Source of the DNA: Fictibacillus macauensis ZFHKF-1
GTDB taxonomy: Bacteria; Bacillota; Bacilli; Bacillales; Fictibacillaceae
Direction of reading: 5' to 3'
DNA length: 64,000 nucleotides
Assembly: GCF_000269865.1 (NCBI RefSeq)
Contig: NZ_AKKV01000026.1
Span: 186,001-250,000 of the forward strand
Below, in pieces: positions 1 through 9,921 of this stretch. The notes beneath the pieces are model-generated. The model made no database searches and was not told the DNA's origin. It saw only the letters and a program-made list of their open reading frames with translations. Numbering within the stretch: position 1 is the stretch's first letter; each line of letters begins with the position of its first letter. A program made the translations under genes and the position numbers.

Positions 1-1077
1 AAAGCCAATCATAGAGCCAGCGCGGTTAATCGTATGAGGAATATGATACTTTTGTGCCGCTTCTTTAATGCCCGCTTCAAGTCGATCTCCTTTTCGCACA
101 AACTCTTCATACGAAGCTGGCGTAAGCTGTCTGAGCGTTTCGTATCCTGCCGCCATTGCTAGTGGATTCCCAGATAGTGTACCTGCTTGGTAAATCGGTC
201 CACTTGGTGCGATTTGCTCCATAATTTCTTTTTTTCCACCATACGCGCCAACCGGTAATCCACCACCGATTACTTTTCCTAAGCACGTTAAATCTGGCGT
301 TACGCCAAAGTGACCTTGCGCACAATGATACCCCACACGGAACCCTGTCATGACTTCATCGAAAATAAGCAAGGCGCCATATTGTTCTGTAATCGCTCGT
401 AAGCCTTCAAGGAAGCCAGCTTGCGGCGGAACAACACCCATGTTGCCAGCTACTGGCTCAACGATAATACACGCGATATCTTCACCAAATTGCTCAAAGG
501 CATAGCGTACACTATCTAAATCGTTATAAGGAACAGTAATCGTATTGCTCGCAATCGATTCTGGTACTCCCGGGCTATCTGGTAAGCCAAGCGTTGCCAC
601 ACCAGAACCTGCTTTAATAAGCAATGAATCACCATGTCCATGGTAGCACCCTTCAAATTTTAGGATTTTATTACGGCTCGTATAGCCACGTGCTAAGCGA
701 AGCGCACTCATCGTTGCTTCTGTTCCTGAGTTAACCATGCGAATGATTTCAACAGATGGCACACGTTCAACGACAAGCTTTGCTAATTTCGTTTCCCATT
801 CACTTGGCGCCCCAAAGCTTGTCCCAAGCTCCGCTGTTTTTTTCAGCGCTTCTACGACAGCATCATTGGCATGACCAAGAATAAGCGGTCCCCATGATAA
901 CACGTAATCAATATATTCATTGCCATCAATATCATAAATTTTCGAGCCTTTTCCACGCGCCATATAAACAGGATCCATGTTCACTGACTTAAAGGCACGT
1001 ACTGGACTATTTACGCCACCTGGCATATATTTTTTTGCTTCAGAAAAAGCTTTCTTTGATTTCTCAAAGTTTCTCAT
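1..1077 (-). CDS. hemL: Glutamate-1-semialdehyde 2,1-aminomutase, partial (C-terminus beyond left edge)
   Basis: PLP-dependent enzyme that converts glutamate-1-semialdehyde to 5-aminolevulinate in the C5 heme pathway, in the cytoplasm. The 359 visible codons show the family start ([11 protein letters not shown]), a glycine-rich [15 protein letters not shown] segment, the DEVMTGFR stretch that holds the PLP-binding Asp, and [16 protein letters not shown] with the Schiff-base lysine region. The ATG at 1077 follows a GGAGGAA ribosome site. It lies 13 bp downstream of the hemB stop and is the last visible gene of the hem operon. The stop codon is outside the window. The hemL call is secure from the motifs and context. 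Confidence 0.97.
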   Translation of the reverse strand, partial: MRNFEKSKKAFSEAKKYMPGGVNSPVRAFKSVNMDPVYMARGKGSKIYDIDGNEYIDYVLSWGPLILGHANDAVVEALKKTAELGTSFGAPSEWETKLAKLVVERVPSVEIIRMVNSGTEATMSALRLARGYTSRNKILKFEGCYHGHGDSLLIKAGSGVATLGLPDSPGVPESIASNTITVPYNDLDSVRYAFEQFGEDIACIIVEPVAGNMGVVPPQAGFLEGLRAITEQYGALLIFDEVMTGFRVGYHCAQGHFGVTPDLTCLGKVIGGGLPVGAYGGKKEIMEQIAPSGPIYQAGTLSGNPLAMAAGYETLRQLTPASYEEFVRKGDRLEAGIKEAAQKYHIPHTINRAGSMIGF

Positions 1078-1090
1078 GAACGTGTTCCTC

Positions 1091-2065
1091 CTACCGTTGT
1101 TTATTTAACCAGCGCGAAGCGTCCTTCGCATGGTACGTAATAATTAAATCTGCTCCCGCTCGTTTCATCCCTAACAACGTTTCAAGCACAACACTTTCTT
1201 CATCAATCCAACCGTTTTGTGCCGCTGCTTTAATCATGGCGTACTCTCCACTAACATTATACGCAACAAGTGGTAATGGAAAACGATCCTTTAGTTCACG
1301 TAAAACGTCTAAGTAGGCTAGCGCAGGTTTTACCATGAGAAAATCAGCGCCTTCTTCGACATCAGACTGCGCTTCACGAAGCGCTTCTAAGCGATTCGCT
1401 GGATCCATTTGATACGTTTTACGATCGCCAAACTGTGGACTACTATGAGCCGCATCACGGAATGGTCCGTAATAAGCAGAGGCATATTTCACCGAATAAC
1501 TCATAATGGAAATGTGTTCAAAGCCAGCTTCATCTAATCCTTTTCGAATAGCTGCCACAAAGCCATCCATCATGTTAGAGGGAGCAATCATATCCGCACC
1601 CGCCTGCGCTTGAGAGACAGCGGTTTGCGCTAATAGTGTTAAAGATTCATCGTTTAGAACGTCACCATCTTTAATCACACCACAGTGACCATGATCGGTA
1701 TATTGACATAAGCACGTATCTGCAATAACGAGGAGTTCAGGAAATTTTTCTTTAATCATCCCAATCGCACGTTGCACGATGCCATTATGATCATAAGCTG
1801 AACTTCCTACCTCATCTTTATGATTTGGAACACCAAATACCATTACCGAGCGAATGTGATGATCCACAAGATCCTGCATCTCTGCTTCTAAATAATCAAG
1901 GGAGACGTGATACACACCCGGCATTGATGGTACTTCTTGACGAATGCCTTCACCTTCTACGAAAAAAATAGGATAAATAAAATCATCCGTTGAAAGCTGC
2001 GTTTCGCGTAACATTGCACGCATACCCTCACTACTTCTTAGTCTTCTATGACGTTTAAATTCCAT
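1091..2065 (-). CDS. hemB: Delta-aminolevulinic acid dehydratase (porphobilinogen synthase)
   Basis: Condenses two 5-aminolevulinate molecules to porphobilinogen in the cytoplasm. The 324-aa length is normal. Visible active-site features are the zinc-type cysteines 118, 120 and 128 in [15 protein letters not shown], Lys193 in [20 protein letters not shown], and Schiff-base Lys246 in [12 protein letters not shown]. The Cys cluster suggests the zinc-dependent class. The ATG is preceded by GAAAGGGG. It lies between hemD and hemL in the same operon, 14 bp after the hemD stop. Confidence 0.98.
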   Translation of the reverse strand: MEFKRHRRLRSSEGMRAMLRETQLSTDDFIYPIFFVEGEGIRQEVPSMPGVYHVSLDYLEAEMQDLVDHHIRSVMVFGVPNHKDEVGSSAYDHNGIVQRAIGMIKEKFPELLVIADTCLCQYTDHGHCGVIKDGDVLNDESLTLLAQTAVSQAQAGADMIAPSNMMDGFVAAIRKGLDEAGFEHISIMSYSVKYASAYYGPFRDAAHSSPQFGDRKTYQMDPANRLEALREAQSDVEEGADFLMVKPALAYLDVLRELKDRFPLPLVAYNVSGEYAMIKAAAQNGWIDEESVVLETLLGMKRAGADLIITYHAKDASRWLNKQR

Positions 2066-2079
2066 GTTGATACCCCTTT

Positions 2080-2832
2080 CTATCCATGTTTCTTCACAGC
2101 TTCTATTATACCCTCTTCCGTAAAGTGAGACGCAACAATCAGCCTATGAAAGCCTTTCATTCTAGCTTCTTTTTCCGTTACGGGACCTACGCAAACAGCG
2201 AGAGCGCTTTCTTTATACTGAAGCAATAATGGTTCCTCCACTAGTTCACAGAAAAACGCAACACTTGAAGGGCTCATAAATACGATCGCTTCCTCTGTCC
2301 CGTCTAACTTCTCATTGTCAGCGGTGCGCACGCGTTTCGTTTCATAGACGATTAGCTCCGTTACGTTAGCGACACCAGTAAGTTCATTTTTTACGGTCTG
2401 TTTTGCTAAATTCCCTTTAGGTACTAATACTTCTTCGCCACGCTTCATGACGCGAGCCAGTTCTGCCGCTAACGCGCGCCCTTCATACATTGCGGGGATT
2501 ACGTTAGGTTCGATTCCTTTTTCGCGGAGCTTATTTGCCGTTTTAGGACCGACGGCAGCAATCTTTTGCTGACTTAGCGACAACTGCTTTCGATCTAACA
2601 AAGCAAAAAAATGCGCCACAGCATTTCCGCTCGTAAACACAATCCATTGAAACGCAGAAAGCTTCGCTAAGACGGCATCTACCGTAGCATCATCATGCGC
2701 ACAAATTTGCATAACAGGAAAAGCAACAGGAACCGCCCCTTCCTTACGTAAAGAGGCGATTAAGCTTCCTGCCTGCTCGGCCGCACGTGTAACAATAATA
2801 CGCTCACCTGCGAGCACTCCTGATGTCGTCAT
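2080..2832 (-). CDS. hemD: Uroporphyrinogen-III synthase
   Basis: Cyclises hydroxymethylbilane with inversion of ring D to give uroporphyrinogen III. The 250-aa protein has the family's poorly conserved two-lobed pattern: an N-terminal [13 protein letters not shown] stretch, [19 protein letters not shown]-like [12 protein letters not shown] around residue 90, and a C-terminal [11 protein letters not shown] plus [10 protein letters not shown]. Its ATG overlaps the hemC stop by 4 bp, so translation is probably coupled. Sequence conservation in this family is low, so the call leans on the motifs together with its place between hemC and hemB. Confidence 0.95.
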   Translation of the reverse strand: MTTSGVLAGERIIVTRAAEQAGSLIASLRKEGAVPVAFPVMQICAHDDATVDAVLAKLSAFQWIVFTSGNAVAHFFALLDRKQLSLSQQKIAAVGPKTANKLREKGIEPNVIPAMYEGRALAAELARVMKRGEEVLVPKGNLAKQTVKNELTGVANVTELIVYETKRVRTADNEKLDGTEEAIVFMSPSSVAFFCELVEEPLLLQYKESALAVCVGPVTEKEARMKGFHRLIVASHFTEEGIIEAVKKHG

Positions 2833-3761
2833 AGTCCTAAGTCTTTCTTTACACTTTCTAGGATCTCAGTCGCTCCTTGTTCTTGTAGTTGCACAGCCAA
2901 TTGCACACCAAGAATGTTCGCATCATGTGATTGTGCCGTTTCTTTAAGAATGTTCGTACCATCTGGTGTACCAACTAAGCCTGTGAGCGAAATCGTCCCG
3001 TTGCTTTCTTTTTGCGCAAAAGCTGCAATCGGCACTTGGCAACCGCCTTCTAACGTATGAAGAAACGCACGTTCTGCCATAACCGTTTCAAATGTTTCAT
3101 CATCATTCACATGGTGAAGGAGCTGACGCAACTCGTCATCACTTTCACGACACTCAATGGCTAATGCCCCTTGACCGACCGCTGGTAAACTAAGCGAAAT
3201 CGGTAAAAATTCTGTAACCGTCTCTTTAGACCATCCCATGCGCTCAAGACCTGCTGCAGCTAGTATAATCGCATCAAAGCTACCGTCTTTTAACTTGCTA
3301 AGGCGCGTATCAATATTCCCTCGAATCGAGCGAATCGTTAGATCAGGACGCTTATGTAAAAGTTGTGCCGCTCTTCGTAAAGAGCTCGTCCCAACAATCG
3401 CTCCAGCCGGTAATGAAGCAAGTGAATCGTACGTATGGGAGATAAATGCATCACGCGGATCGACGCGTTTTGGCGTGCAGCCGATCATTAAACCTTCTGG
3501 CAATAGCGCCGGCATATCTTTCATACTATGTACAGCCATATCAATTTCTTTCGAAAGAAGTGCTTGCTCAATTTCTTTTACAAATAAGCCTTTACCGCCC
3601 ACTTTAGAAAGCGTAACATCAAGAATGACATCACCTTTTGTTACAATTTCTTTGACTTCAAACTCAAACGGTAAGCCGAGTTTTTTTAACTGATCGATAA
3701 ACCAATTTGTTTGTGTTAACGCAAGCTTACTTCGTCTTGAGCCTACTATAATCTTTCTCAT
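2829..3761 (-). CDS. hemC: Porphobilinogen deaminase (hydroxymethylbilane synthase)
   Basis: Polymerises four porphobilinogens into hydroxymethylbilane. The 310-aa length is typical. Landmarks are [14 protein letters not shown] at the N-terminus, VHSMKDMP near residue 77, [12 protein letters not shown] near 123, [11 protein letters not shown] near 144, [12 protein letters not shown] near 192, and Cys241 in [13 protein letters not shown], which carries the dipyrromethane cofactor. The start has a GGAGGAA site. It overlaps hemD by 4 bp downstream. Confidence 0.98.
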   Translation of the reverse strand: MRKIIVGSRRSKLALTQTNWFIDQLKKLGLPFEFEVKEIVTKGDVILDVTLSKVGGKGLFVKEIEQALLSKEIDMAVHSMKDMPALLPEGLMIGCTPKRVDPRDAFISHTYDSLASLPAGAIVGTSSLRRAAQLLHKRPDLTIRSIRGNIDTRLSKLKDGSFDAIILAAAGLERMGWSKETVTEFLPISLSLPAVGQGALAIECRESDDELRQLLHHVNDDETFETVMAERAFLHTLEGGCQVPIAAFAQKESNGTISLTGLVGTPDGTNILKETAQSHDANILGVQLAVQLQEQGATEILESVKKDLGL

Positions 3762-3793
3762 CTGCCATTCCTCCTACTTGAAGATCCAACCTC

Positions 3794-4627
3794 TTAATCG
3801 TACCAAAAATGAAATGTCGTAAAGGTAGAAGCTAAGAAAAAATTGATGAGGACAACGAGAAACGCAGCGCTATTCCAAAACACCATCTGTTTTCCTTGCA
3901 ACCCTTTTGCTACTTTTTGATACAAAAAATTACTATATACAATTAAAACAATAAAGGACGAAATTACTTTTACATCCAAAAACGAAAACGCTTGAACTTT
4001 TATGTACGCCCAAATAATTCCTAAAATCAAGCTCAATAAAAGTAGCGGTACGCCGGTCATATTAAGAACGAAAGACAGCTGTTCCAGCACCGATAAACTT
4101 CCTAAGCGCTGAAGCCGCTTGCTCCATTTTTTTTGCTTTAACAAACGATATTGCAATAAATACATCATCGAAAAAATAAAAGAGAGCGTAAACGCGCCGT
4201 AGGAGACGAAAGCCATCGTAACATGAATGACGAGCAGCTCTGATATTAAGCTCATCGATACGGAAGAAGCTGTATCCTCGCCCGGTGCAAATAAATTAAA
4301 TGACATAATAAAAAAGCCAACGACGTTCGTAAAAAAGACGAGAAAATCAATTTTAAAAAACCAATTTAATAAGAGCGAAAACGTGACGAGCACCCATGCG
4401 TAAAAAAACAAGCCTTCAAACGGCGTCAGTAACGGTGGTCGACCTGTAACAATCATACGCTGAAAAAAGAACATGCTTTGTAAAATCCAAACAAAAGAAA
4501 GCAACCAGAAAGCCATGCGATTCGCTTTCCGGTTGTTTTGTAAAAAGTCGATAAAATAACCAATGATGCTTAACGCATACAAGATAATGGTCGTATCATA
4601 TATCCAATTAGCATTCTGCATTTGCAT
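3794..4627 (-). CDS. hemX: HemX-type integral membrane protein (cytochrome c assembly-like)
   Basis: A 277-aa very hydrophobic protein with about eight predicted transmembrane stretches, for example IIGYFIDFL, LLSFVWILQSMFFF and LLLLSLILGIIWAYI. It belongs to the HemX/CcsA-like cytochrome c assembly family. In B. subtilis HemX negatively affects the amount of HemA. Here it has the same place, between hemA and hemC. The TFTTFHFWYD tail is short and I see no clear haem-handling WWD motif. The family and location are clear; the biochemical role is inferred from the homologue. Confidence 0.9.
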   Translation of the reverse strand: MQMQNANWIYDTTIILYALSIIGYFIDFLQNNRKANRMAFWLLSFVWILQSMFFFQRMIVTGRPPLLTPFEGLFFYAWVLVTFSLLLNWFFKIDFLVFFTNVVGFFIMSFNLFAPGEDTASSVSMSLISELLVIHVTMAFVSYGAFTLSFIFSMMYLLQYRLLKQKKWSKRLQRLGSLSVLEQLSFVLNMTGVPLLLLSLILGIIWAYIKVQAFSFLDVKVISSFIVLIVYSNFLYQKVAKGLQGKQMVFWNSAAFLVVLINFFLASTFTTFHFWYD

Positions 4628-4666
4628 AATAGCAACTCCTCTTGCGGAGCGTAAATGACATCATAA

Positions 4667-6001
4667 TCATACCGAAAAGGAAGGAGTCATTTCAACGGCC
4701 GGTGTTTCTACTTGCTGTTGTTCTTGACGTATAACCTCTTCTTCAATAGCAAAAATTTTCGTAAAGAAGGAAAGCGCTTGTTCCGCTTCTTCTTCTCCTG
4801 CCATCTCTTTAATGCGCACAATTGGATCACGCAACAATTGATTGACAATGCTTTTCGTATGCTTGCTTAACACTTTTCGTTCACGATCAGTTAAGTTAGG
4901 CATCTTACGTTCAATGCTTTGCATCGTATCGGCTTGAACAGCTAACGCTTTATTGCGCAGTGCCGTAATCAATGGAACAACACCAAGCGTGTTAATCCAT
5001 AGTTGAAAAGCAACGATTTGCTCTTCAATCATGAGCTCGATTTTCTCAGCTTCTTTTTTACGTTCTGCTAAGTTCGCCTCAACAATGCCTTCTAAATCAT
5101 CAATGTCGTATAAGAACACACTTTCAAGCTCATCTAACGCAGGATCCAAGTCACGCGGAACAGCAATATCAACCATAAAGAGCGGTCGCCCTTTTCTTTG
5201 TTTTAACACAGATTCTACCATGTTTTTTGTCACAACATAGTCCGGTGATCCCGTCGAAGTAATCACAATATCCGTAGAAGCTAACACGGTCGTTATGTCT
5301 TCCATTGCATGTGGTGTTCCTTCAAACTTTTCGGCAAGCTCAGCGGCTTTTTCAAAGGTACGATTCGCAACATGAACGCTTGCAACGCCATTTGCGTGCA
5401 AGTGCTTAGCTGCTAGCTCGCTCATTTTCCCTGCCCCAACAAGTAAAATATCTTTCTCGTTCAAGTCACCAAAAATTTTCTTCGCAAGTTCTACTGCTGC
5501 ATAACTAACGGATACAGCATTTTCACCAATCTCTGTTTCAGAGTGGGATTTCTTTGCAAGTGTAATGGCTTCTTTAAATAAGTGGTTAAAGATCGTTCCT
5601 GTTGTGCCTTTTTGTTGTGCTAACAAAAAGCTATCGCGCACTTGTCCTAAAATTTGTGTTTCTCCAAGTACCATAGAGTCAATACCTGCCGTTACCCGGA
5701 AGAGATGCTCTACAGCAATTTCCTCTTCACGAATGAAAAGAAAAGGCGTAAGTTCATTTTTATCAATATCAAACCAATCAGCAAGGAATGATTTCATATA
5801 ATAACGACCGGTATGAATTTGGTCGACAACAGCATACATTTCCGTACGATTACATGTCGAAACAAGCACACATTCTAATATGCTTTTTCGTTCGCGAAGA
5901 GCTACCATAGCCTCCGTTAGCTCCTCTTGTGAGAACGACACTTTTTCACGTATTTCAACAGGCGCTGTTTTGTAATTTAATCCGACAACAAGGATGTGCA
6001 T
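4667..6001 (-). CDS. hemA: Glutamyl-tRNA reductase
   Basis: First committed step of C5 tetrapyrrole synthesis: it reduces glutamyl-tRNA(Glu) to glutamate-1-semialdehyde with NADPH. I place the start at 6001 ([14 protein letters not shown]) because GGGGGTGAG lies just upstream; an in-frame upstream Met at 6034 lacks such a site. This gives 444 aa. The catalytic cysteine is Cys50 in [25 protein letters not shown] near residue 185 is the NADPH-binding Rossmann glycine motif, and the C-terminus is the helical dimerisation domain. It is the first gene of hemAXCDBL, and two PerR-like boxes lie 35-75 bp upstream. Confidence 0.97.
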   Translation of the reverse strand: MHILVVGLNYKTAPVEIREKVSFSQEELTEAMVALRERKSILECVLVSTCNRTEMYAVVDQIHTGRYYMKSFLADWFDIDKNELTPFLFIREEEIAVEHLFRVTAGIDSMVLGETQILGQVRDSFLLAQQKGTTGTIFNHLFKEAITLAKKSHSETEIGENAVSVSYAAVELAKKIFGDLNEKDILLVGAGKMSELAAKHLHANGVASVHVANRTFEKAAELAEKFEGTPHAMEDITTVLASTDIVITSTGSPDYVVTKNMVESVLKQRKGRPLFMVDIAVPRDLDPALDELESVFLYDIDDLEGIVEANLAERKKEAEKIELMIEEQIVAFQLWINTLGVVPLITALRNKALAVQADTMQSIERKMPNLTDRERKVLSKHTKSIVNQLLRDPIVRIKEMAGEEEAEQALSFFTKIFAIEEEVIRQEQQQVETPAVEMTPSFSV

Positions 6002-6035
6002 CCCACTCACCCCCTTTACATATTTCCACTGCAAT

Positions 6036-6050
6036 TTACGATAATTATAA
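6036..6050 (-). promoter_or_regulatory. PerR-box-like palindrome, proximal copy, upstream of hemA
   Basis: On the minus strand this reads TTATAATTATCGTAA, matching 13 of 15 positions of the PerR consensus TTATAATNATTATAA. It starts 35 bp upstream of the hemA start codon. PerR represses the hemA operon in B. subtilis. The match is seen directly; binding is inferred. AT-rich promoter DNA can match by chance, but a second copy lies 26 bp away. Confidence 0.6.
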
Positions 6051-6061
6051 CATGTATTAAA

Positions 6062-6076
6062 CGATAATAATTATAA
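6062..6076 (-). promoter_or_regulatory. PerR-box-like palindrome, distal copy, upstream of hemA
   Basis: On the minus strand this reads TTATAATTATTATCG, matching 13 of 15 positions of the PerR consensus. It is centred 26 bp upstream of the proximal copy, between two and three helical turns. It probably overlaps the hemA promoter, for which TATAAT hexamers occur inside both boxes. Control by peroxide and metal status is inferred from B. subtilis. Confidence 0.6.
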
Positions 6077-6469
6077 ATCTGCTTGCTTTTTTGTGACAGA
6101 ACGGCAAAAGTTTTTTCCAATCTTTTTCCTATTCTGTCCAGCATCACAATTTCTATTAAAAAGAGGTCCCTAATTTTCCTTGGAAATTTTTTCAGAAAAA
6201 AGTGACAGGACAATCTTTAGAAAACGACCCCTGTAGTTACACGCATTTACTGATCATCGTAAAATGTTGCTTTTTGGAGAAGGCGTTCCCTATCTACTAT
6301 ACCAAACATGTTGGCTGACGCCAACCAGACTTTCTTCGCAACCATCCTCGTCATTCTCTTCATCCACTGAACATGCTTATCGAACAGAAAGACATGAGAG
6401 GAAACTTCTATTACATAAAGAAGGACATTTCTTCTGTTTTGTAGCGCAAGCAGGGAATTGACTTGCTTG

Positions 6470-6690
6470 CATGCCGGGTCGATCTGCTGCGCGCAAACCA
6501 GAATCTCTTGTGCGCTCACTCTTTTCGCAATTATTGAATAACGTTTACGCTATTTCTTCTCATTTTTGAGCGCATTTACGAGAGGATCTCTTCATTTGCT
6601 CTATTTTTCATTCCTTACCTACATTGTTGGAGGCGATTTATCTGATCTGCGCGCAAACGGACCTCGGCTGCGCGGAATCACGTTACTTCT
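6470..6690. repeat. Dispersed GC-rich repeat element, short copy
   Basis: A central segment of about 75-110 bp (about 6510-6625) is nearly the same as 55,935-56,045, including ACGCTATTTCTTCTC and TTTTTGAGCGCATTTACGAG. In this copy the core is bounded by the inverted pair TGCGCTCA (6511) and TGAGCGCA (6567). Single units of a CTGCGCGCRAA-type repeat flank it (near 6485 and 6650). The rest of the 6002-6753 gap (about 6110-6460) shows no gene or repeat that I can support. Confidence 0.8.
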
Positions 6691-6712
6691 ATGTTAAACG
6701 GAAACAAAAAGA

Positions 6713-6747
6713 TACCGAGCCCTGCTAAACATAGCAAGCGCTCGGTA
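6713..6747 (-). terminator. Rho-independent terminator of ysxC
   Basis: TACCGAGC (6713-6720) pairs with GCTCGGTA (6740-6747), with further inner pairing TTGCTA/TAGCAG. On the minus strand it is followed by TCTTTTTG. It lies directly downstream of the ysxC stop. Confidence 0.9.
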
Positions 6748-6753
6748 CCAAAT

Positions 6754-7341
6754 TTATCTTTTCATATGTTCTATAATTGAACCCCACGCAGCATCTTTTC
6801 CATATCCGGTTTCAGATGAAAAGAGCAACAATGGATCTTCTGGTTTCTTTTTCAACGTTTCTTTAACGACTTTTAAATGCTTTTGCCATTTACCTTTAGG
6901 GATTTTATCACATTTTGTTGCCACGATAATAACTGGAATCTCATAATGCTTTAACCATTCATACATGAGCACGTCATCAACAGATGGTGCGTGGCGTAGA
7001 TCTACTAGCAACACAACAGCTTTTAATTGTGGACGCTCCATAATGTAACGCTCAATCATTTTACCCCAAGCTTCACGCTCAGATTTAGATACTTTCGCAA
7101 AACCGTATCCTGGTACGTCTACGAAATACAATTGATCATTAATGATATAAAAGTTTAACGTCTGCGTTTTCCCAGGACGAGACGACGTACGCGCGAGATT
7201 TTTCCGCGCAATCATCTTGTTAATAAACGATGATTTTCCTACATTGGATCGACCAGCGAGCCCGATTTCCGGCAACTGATCGACCGGATACTGTTCAGGC
7301 TTTACCGCTGATATAACGATATCAGCTTTTGTTACTTTCAT
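6754..7341 (-). CDS. ysxC: Ribosome-biogenesis GTP-binding protein YsxC/EngB
   Basis: Essential TRAFAC-class GTPase needed for assembly of the 50S ribosomal subunit. The 195-aa length is normal. G1 is GRSNVGKS at residues 30-37, G3 is [12 protein letters not shown] near 73, and G4 is [11 protein letters not shown] near 141. The gene starts 6 bp after the lonA stop, the conserved lonA-ysxC pair of Bacillus, and ends at a strong terminator. Confidence 0.97.
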   Translation of the reverse strand: MKVTKADIVISAVKPEQYPVDQLPEIGLAGRSNVGKSSFINKMIARKNLARTSSRPGKTQTLNFYIINDQLYFVDVPGYGFAKVSKSEREAWGKMIERYIMERPQLKAVVLLVDLRHAPSVDDVLMYEWLKHYEIPVIIVATKCDKIPKGKWQKHLKVVKETLKKKPEDPLLLFSSETGYGKDAAWGSIIEHMKR

Positions 7342-7346
7342 GATTA

Positions 7347-9665
7347 TTACTCTCCTACTAGTGCATGTTTCAGCACTTCATCAAGATGGTTGACCGGAAT
7401 AAATGTTAAATCATTGCGTACACTTTCCGGAATATCCTCTATATCTTTTTCATTTTCTTTTGGCAGAATAATCGTCTGCAGCCCCGCACGATGAGCACTT
7501 AAGCTCTTTTCCTTCAAACCACCAATCGGTAACACACGTCCTCTTAAGGTAATTTCTCCAGTCATCCCCACATCTTTTCTAACTGCTCTACCTGAGAGTG
7601 CCGATACGAGTGCGGTTGCCATTGTAATACCAGCAGAAGGACCGTCTTTTGGCGTTGCTCCTTCTGGAACGTGAATGTGAATATCCGTTTTTTCATAAAA
7701 TTGCGGATCAATGCCAAACTCTTTGGCACGAGAGCGAACGTAACTTAGTGCCGCATGAGCAGATTCTTTCATCACATCTCCCAGTTTTCCAGTTAAGCTT
7801 AACTTTCCTTTTCCAGGCGTTGTTGATACTTCAATCGATAACGTGTCGCCACCTGCTGTCGTATACGCAAGTCCTGTAGCCGCCCCTACTTGATCTTCCA
7901 TTTCGGCTTGTCCGTAACGGAAACGTGGCTTGCCTAAATAGTCTTCAATATTCTTAGCAGTAATCGTCACGCGTTTCTTTTCGCCAGCTACAAGTTGTTT
8001 GGCACCTTTTCGGCATAGACTAGCAAGCTGTCGCTCCATGCTACGAACGCCTGCTTCACGGGTGTATTGACGAGCTAATGTGACAATGGCTTCGTCTTTT
8101 ACTTGAAATTGTGATTTCTTCAAACCATGTGCTTTTAATTGTTTAGGCAGCAGATGATTTTTGGCGATATGCACCTTTTCCACCTCTGTATAGCCCGCAA
8201 TCGATATAATTTCCATGCGATCTAAGAGCGGCCCTGGAATCGTTGCTAAATTGTTCGCTGTCGTAATGAACATTACTTTTGATAAATCATACGGCTCTTC
8301 GATAAAATGATCGCTAAACGTATTGTTTTGTTCAGGATCTAAGACTTCTAACAGCGCTGACGATGGATCGCCACGAAAATCATTGGCCATTTTATCGATT
8401 TCATCTAATAAGAAAACAGGATTGATGCTACCCGCTTTTTTCATACCTTGAATAAGTCGACCTGGCATCGCACCAACATACGTGCGGCGGTGACCGCGAA
8501 TTTCCGCCTCGTCTCGAACCCCACCGAGTGAAATGCGCACAAAGTTGCGACCGATGGCCCGGGCAACGGAACGAGCAAGTGATGTCTTACCAACGCCTGG
8601 AGGTCCTGCTAAACAAAGAATTGGACCTTTCAAAGACTTAGTTAACTGTTGAACGGCAATGTATTCTAACACGCGTTCTTTCACTTTCTCAAGCCCATAA
8701 TGATCTTCATTTAAAATCGTTTCTGTATGATTTAAATCAAGACGATCTTCTGTTTCTGTCGTCCAAGGTAAATTAATAAGCCACTCAATATAATTGCGAA
8801 TTACGGAACTTTCTGCTGACGAGCCTGGCATCTTTTCGTAGCGATCAAGTTCTTTGAAAGCAATTTCACGCACATGCTCTGGCATATCACTACCTTCAAT
8901 TTTCTCTTTAAGCGTAGCAACCTCGCCGCTTTTTCCTTCCTTGTCGCCAAGTTCTTTTTGGATCGCCTTCATTTGTTCACGTAAATAATATTCTTTTTGC
9001 GTTTGTTCCATCGCTTTTTTGACGCGTTGACCAATTTTCTTTTCTAGCCCTAACACTTCTTTTTCATTATTTAATAGCGAAATAAGATGATGCAGGCGAT
9101 CTTTCACATCAATAATTTCAAGAACTTTTTGTTTTTCTTTAATTTTTAATGATAAATGCGAAGCAATCACATCCGCTAAACGACCAGGTTCTTCAATATC
9201 CTGAACCGATGCTAGCGTCTCTGGCGTGACTTTCTTTGAAAGATTTATGTACTGTTCAAATTGTTGAAGCGCGGTTCTCATCAATGCTTGTGCTTCGATA
9301 TCAGACTGCTGTTCTTCTTCAATCAATTCGATTTCAACCGCTAAGTACTCTTCTCCATCAATATAACGCAGTATTTTTCCACGCTGAACGCCTTCGACAA
9401 GAACGCGAATCGTCCCATTTGGAAGCTTTAGCATTTGATTGACTTTTGAAAGGGTACCAATCTCATATATTTGCTCTCCTGTTGGATCTTCTACAGCTAC
9501 TTCCTTTTGAGTAGAAAGAAAAATATGCTGATCATCGAGCATAACCTGTTCTAACGCTTGTACAGATTTCTCCCTTCCCACATCAAGGTGGAGCACCATC
9601 GTCGGGTACACCAGCAGGCCGCGAAGAGGAAGGAGGGGAAGAATACGGGTCTTTTGTTTCTCCAT
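7347..9665 (-). CDS. lonA: ATP-dependent Lon protease, LonA type
   Basis: Cytoplasmic AAA+ serine protease that degrades misfolded and regulatory proteins. The 772 aa comprise an N-terminal substrate-binding LON domain (about 1-200), a coiled-coil helical segment, an AAA+ module with Walker A GPPGVGKT near 353 and Walker B VFLLDEID, and a C-terminal protease domain with the Ser/Lys dyad in [15 protein letters not shown] and [14 protein letters not shown]. The ATG at 9665 follows GGAGGTG. It is the first gene of lonA-ysxC. Confidence 0.98.
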   Translation of the reverse strand: MEKQKTRILPLLPLRGLLVYPTMVLHLDVGREKSVQALEQVMLDDQHIFLSTQKEVAVEDPTGEQIYEIGTLSKVNQMLKLPNGTIRVLVEGVQRGKILRYIDGEEYLAVEIELIEEEQQSDIEAQALMRTALQQFEQYINLSKKVTPETLASVQDIEEPGRLADVIASHLSLKIKEKQKVLEIIDVKDRLHHLISLLNNEKEVLGLEKKIGQRVKKAMEQTQKEYYLREQMKAIQKELGDKEGKSGEVATLKEKIEGSDMPEHVREIAFKELDRYEKMPGSSAESSVIRNYIEWLINLPWTTETEDRLDLNHTETILNEDHYGLEKVKERVLEYIAVQQLTKSLKGPILCLAGPPGVGKTSLARSVARAIGRNFVRISLGGVRDEAEIRGHRRTYVGAMPGRLIQGMKKAGSINPVFLLDEIDKMANDFRGDPSSALLEVLDPEQNNTFSDHFIEEPYDLSKVMFITTANNLATIPGPLLDRMEIISIAGYTEVEKVHIAKNHLLPKQLKAHGLKKSQFQVKDEAIVTLARQYTREAGVRSMERQLASLCRKGAKQLVAGEKKRVTITAKNIEDYLGKPRFRYGQAEMEDQVGAATGLAYTTAGGDTLSIEVSTTPGKGKLSLTGKLGDVMKESAHAALSYVRSRAKEFGIDPQFYEKTDIHIHVPEGATPKDGPSAGITMATALVSALSGRAVRKDVGMTGEITLRGRVLPIGGLKEKSLSAHRAGLQTIILPKENEKDIEDIPESVRNDLTFIPVNHLDEVLKHALVGE

Positions 9666-9888
9666 TTAAAGCACCTCCAAGTACTGCTATCCGTTGATCG
9701 CAATCAACACGAAGCAGCCGCCTTTTTTCACATTTGGCATTTTCGATAAAACCCGTAGAACGCATGATCATAACATACTGTTTCATCTCGTTGCCAACAC
9801 CAAAATAACCGAAAAAAATCTTCAGTCTTTGTACAATTCTACCTATAAAGCGGCGATTTGTCTAATCGTAGTTAATAGATGATAAAGA

Positions 9889-9921
9889 AAGCCCCCTCTT
9901 ATACAGATTTTGGAGGGGACT
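9889..9921 (-). terminator. Possible terminator overlapping the lonB 3' end
   Basis: AAGTCCCCTC in the last lonB codons can pair with GAGGGGGCTT just past the stop, with TTCTTT following on the minus strand. The hairpin overlaps coding sequence and its U-tract is weak, so confidence is moderate. Confidence 0.5.

Noticed and set aside
6247-6519. 90-codon minus-strand frame between hemA and ysxC
   Set aside because: It runs into the dispersed repeat, has no ribosome site and no recognisable protein pattern.
9583-9786. Frames on both strands over the lonA 5' end and leader
   Set aside because: They overlap the secure lonA start and have no protein-like features.
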